Positions 62,785-64,000 of a stretch of DNA of 64,000 nucleotides are shown here, piece by piece. This stretch comes from Cyclospora cayetanensis (lineage: Eukaryota > Apicomplexa > Conoidasida > Eucoccidiorida > Eimeriidae). The stretch covers positions 1 through 64,000 of the forward strand of contig NW_020312062.1 in NCBI RefSeq assembly GCF_002999335.1, in the 5' to 3' direction. Positions within the stretch are counted from its first letter, which is position 1; the number at the start of each line of letters is the position of its first letter. The notes beneath the pieces are model-generated. The model worked only from the letters and a program-made list of their open reading frames with translations. It was not told the DNA's origin and searched no databases. The translations under genes were made by a program, and so were the position numbers.

Positions 62785-64000
62785 TCAAGTCGTTTGGGTA
62801 GCATTAGGAGCAGCTGGTGGATTCGACCTCTGAGGAAGCACCACTGAAAGGCCGTCCCACGCTGCTGTCACTAGTAAGCGGGAAGGCATCGGGGCATCGG
62901 CGCCTTGCAGCTGCTGCTCTATCTCGTAGGCGCGCCTGCGAGATCAATTGCGCACCAAGTAGATACCCCATTTCCATCACAAATAAATTCCGATTCCCCG
63001 ACGGATAGAGGCAGGGCACGTGTATCGTAAAAATATAGCAATCTAGGCTGCAGCGAGCATATTTACTGTGCATGGCTACCCACCTGGCTTCGTTTTCAAC
63101 GCACTCCATAGTCAACACGCTTCGTAAGGCAGGATCCCCACGGTAGCGCTGGGAAAAGTGCGTCAGTAGCAAACGAGATGCACCCACACGGGCAGCGAAG
63201 CTGCGGAAGCACGCAAGATTCTATAAGCCACACGACGTCTGCCGGGTATTGAAGTGTCACCAATAAAGACACCATGCCCTCGACTCTTAGCTTTATAATG
63301 ATGTATAGCCGTATTTTCAGAGCCTTTCAACCTGTGACCGGTAAATGGCTTGGAAACTGGCCCATGGTTATCCCGGCCTCTTCACATTCAGACAAAGAAG
63401 TATCATGCAAAGCCCGAAAGGGAACCTTGTTTAGCCCACAACGCAAACAGCGATAACTGAAGCATTTGGGGTTTCGCACCTGCCAGCCATAGCAGCAGAG
63501 GAATGGCCTCGCTCGAAAGCAGCTTCACTCGCTGTCTTCACCTGCCGACCCATAAGGTCTGTGGTGCTGCGCGAGTCCTGTTCCCCGTAGCCACAGGCCG
63601 GAACGGCTTCTTGCGCTGAGCTAGGTTGAACCATAGGTAACAACGGATCTAAAAACGTCTCTGATTTGCTCGAAGTTCCCTTGGTACCACTCATTGTGGC
63701 TTCGTGCACCTGCAGCACCACTAGCATAAGCAGCAGCAAGCGCATGTAGTCCCAACACAAAGCCTCTCAGTGGCCACTCGCGATCCCCAATATACCCTCA
63801 AGCGGCCGGATGGGGGCCTCCACACCTGGTGTTTTTGTTCGCGGGTGTAAACTTTTTTCAGACCACAACCTATGCCTAGTGCTCACCACGATATCGGCAC
63901 CCTGTGCAAAGGGCAACAACCGTGAGGGGTCGCAGGTGTCAAAGGCGAAGCAGATCTTCCGGGGGTGAGCGGCATGCAAGAATATGTCTTTCGAGCCCAC
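62785..64000 (-). CDS. tRNase Z (ELAC family), C-terminal part
   Basis: tRNase Z removes the 3' trailer from pre-tRNAs with a metallo-beta-lactamase fold. Minus-strand exons: 64000-63887 (continues beyond the window), 63709-63480, 63200-63084, 62935-62785. All phases fit. The first has RKICFAFDTCDPSRLLPFAQ and, across the splice, GADIVVHEAT, the family motif with a metal-ligand aspartate and the HEAT box. The next ends in FERGHSSAAMAG, continued by SFAARVGASRLLLTHFSQRY, the C-terminal His-bearing motif. The last reads RRAYEIEQQLQGA and ends at a TGA at 62785. Between the HEAT box and the GHSS motif lies an extra segment of roughly 50 residues rich in Ser, Pro and Gln, absent from typical ELAC proteins. 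Whether it is the short (ELAC1) or long (ELAC2) form cannot be told from this half. It could act in nucleus, mitochondrion or apicoplast. Confidence 0.9.

Overview
The window is nuclear DNA of an apicomplexan parasite, most likely an eimeriid coccidian. Most genes are split by short GT-AG introns. There is a rhoptry neck protein 2 (RON2) gene with its AMA1-binding loop, an EGF-domain surface-type protein, and several genes whose best matches are centriolar or axonemal proteins, as expected of a parasite with flagellated microgametes. Base composition is near 50% GC. The long CAG/polyglutamine runs typical of Eimeria exons are absent, so Cyclospora or a close relative is my best guess (inference, not proof).

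Layout. 1-775: a 30-odd-bp minisatellite. 846-4861 (+): 3' part of an EGF-domain membrane protein. 4862-8536: no gene seen. 8537-13369 (+): TSR1, 40S ribosome maturation, 13 exons. 14022-18061 (-): coiled-coil protein with CSPP1-like motifs. 19234-22384 (+): calcyphosin-like EF-hand protein, divergent from the previous gene. 23462-28921 (-): RON2. 30385-32430 (-): metaxin/Sam37-like mitochondrial outer-membrane import subunit. 32431-38241: gene-free, with repeats. 38242-46322 (+): RPA2/POLR1B, second-largest RNA polymerase I subunit, 24 exons with fully consistent phases. 46323-55287: gene-free, with repeats. 55288-56187 (+): intronless unknown gene. 56395-56793 (-): LisH protein resembling FOPNL/FOR20. 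57239-58012 (-): CCHC zinc-knuckle protein of the Air1/ZCCHC7 type. 58588-59638 (+): a small four-exon gene not visible as one ORF. 60962-62233 (+): unknown gene, 3' part. 62785-64000 (-): 3' part of tRNase Z (ELAC).

Themes. TSR1, RPA2, the Air-type zinc-knuckle protein and tRNase Z are housekeeping genes for ribosome and RNA maturation. The CSPP1-like, EF-hand and FOR20-like genes point to basal body or axoneme. RON2 and perhaps the EGF protein belong to invasion or surface biology. I see no operons and no mobile element with a recognisable protein. Two strongly diverged copies of a roughly 1.1-kb element lie in inverted orientation on either side of RPA2, and a second short dispersed repeat family occurs three times between 29.8 and 35.5 kb.

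The most useful new observations are the inverted element pair, the hidden four-exon gene, the cluster of candidate centriole/axoneme genes, the insertion inside tRNase Z, and the perfect hairpin just upstream of the FOR20-like start. Exon models were built by eye from splice signals, frame and family similarity; uncertain joins are marked.
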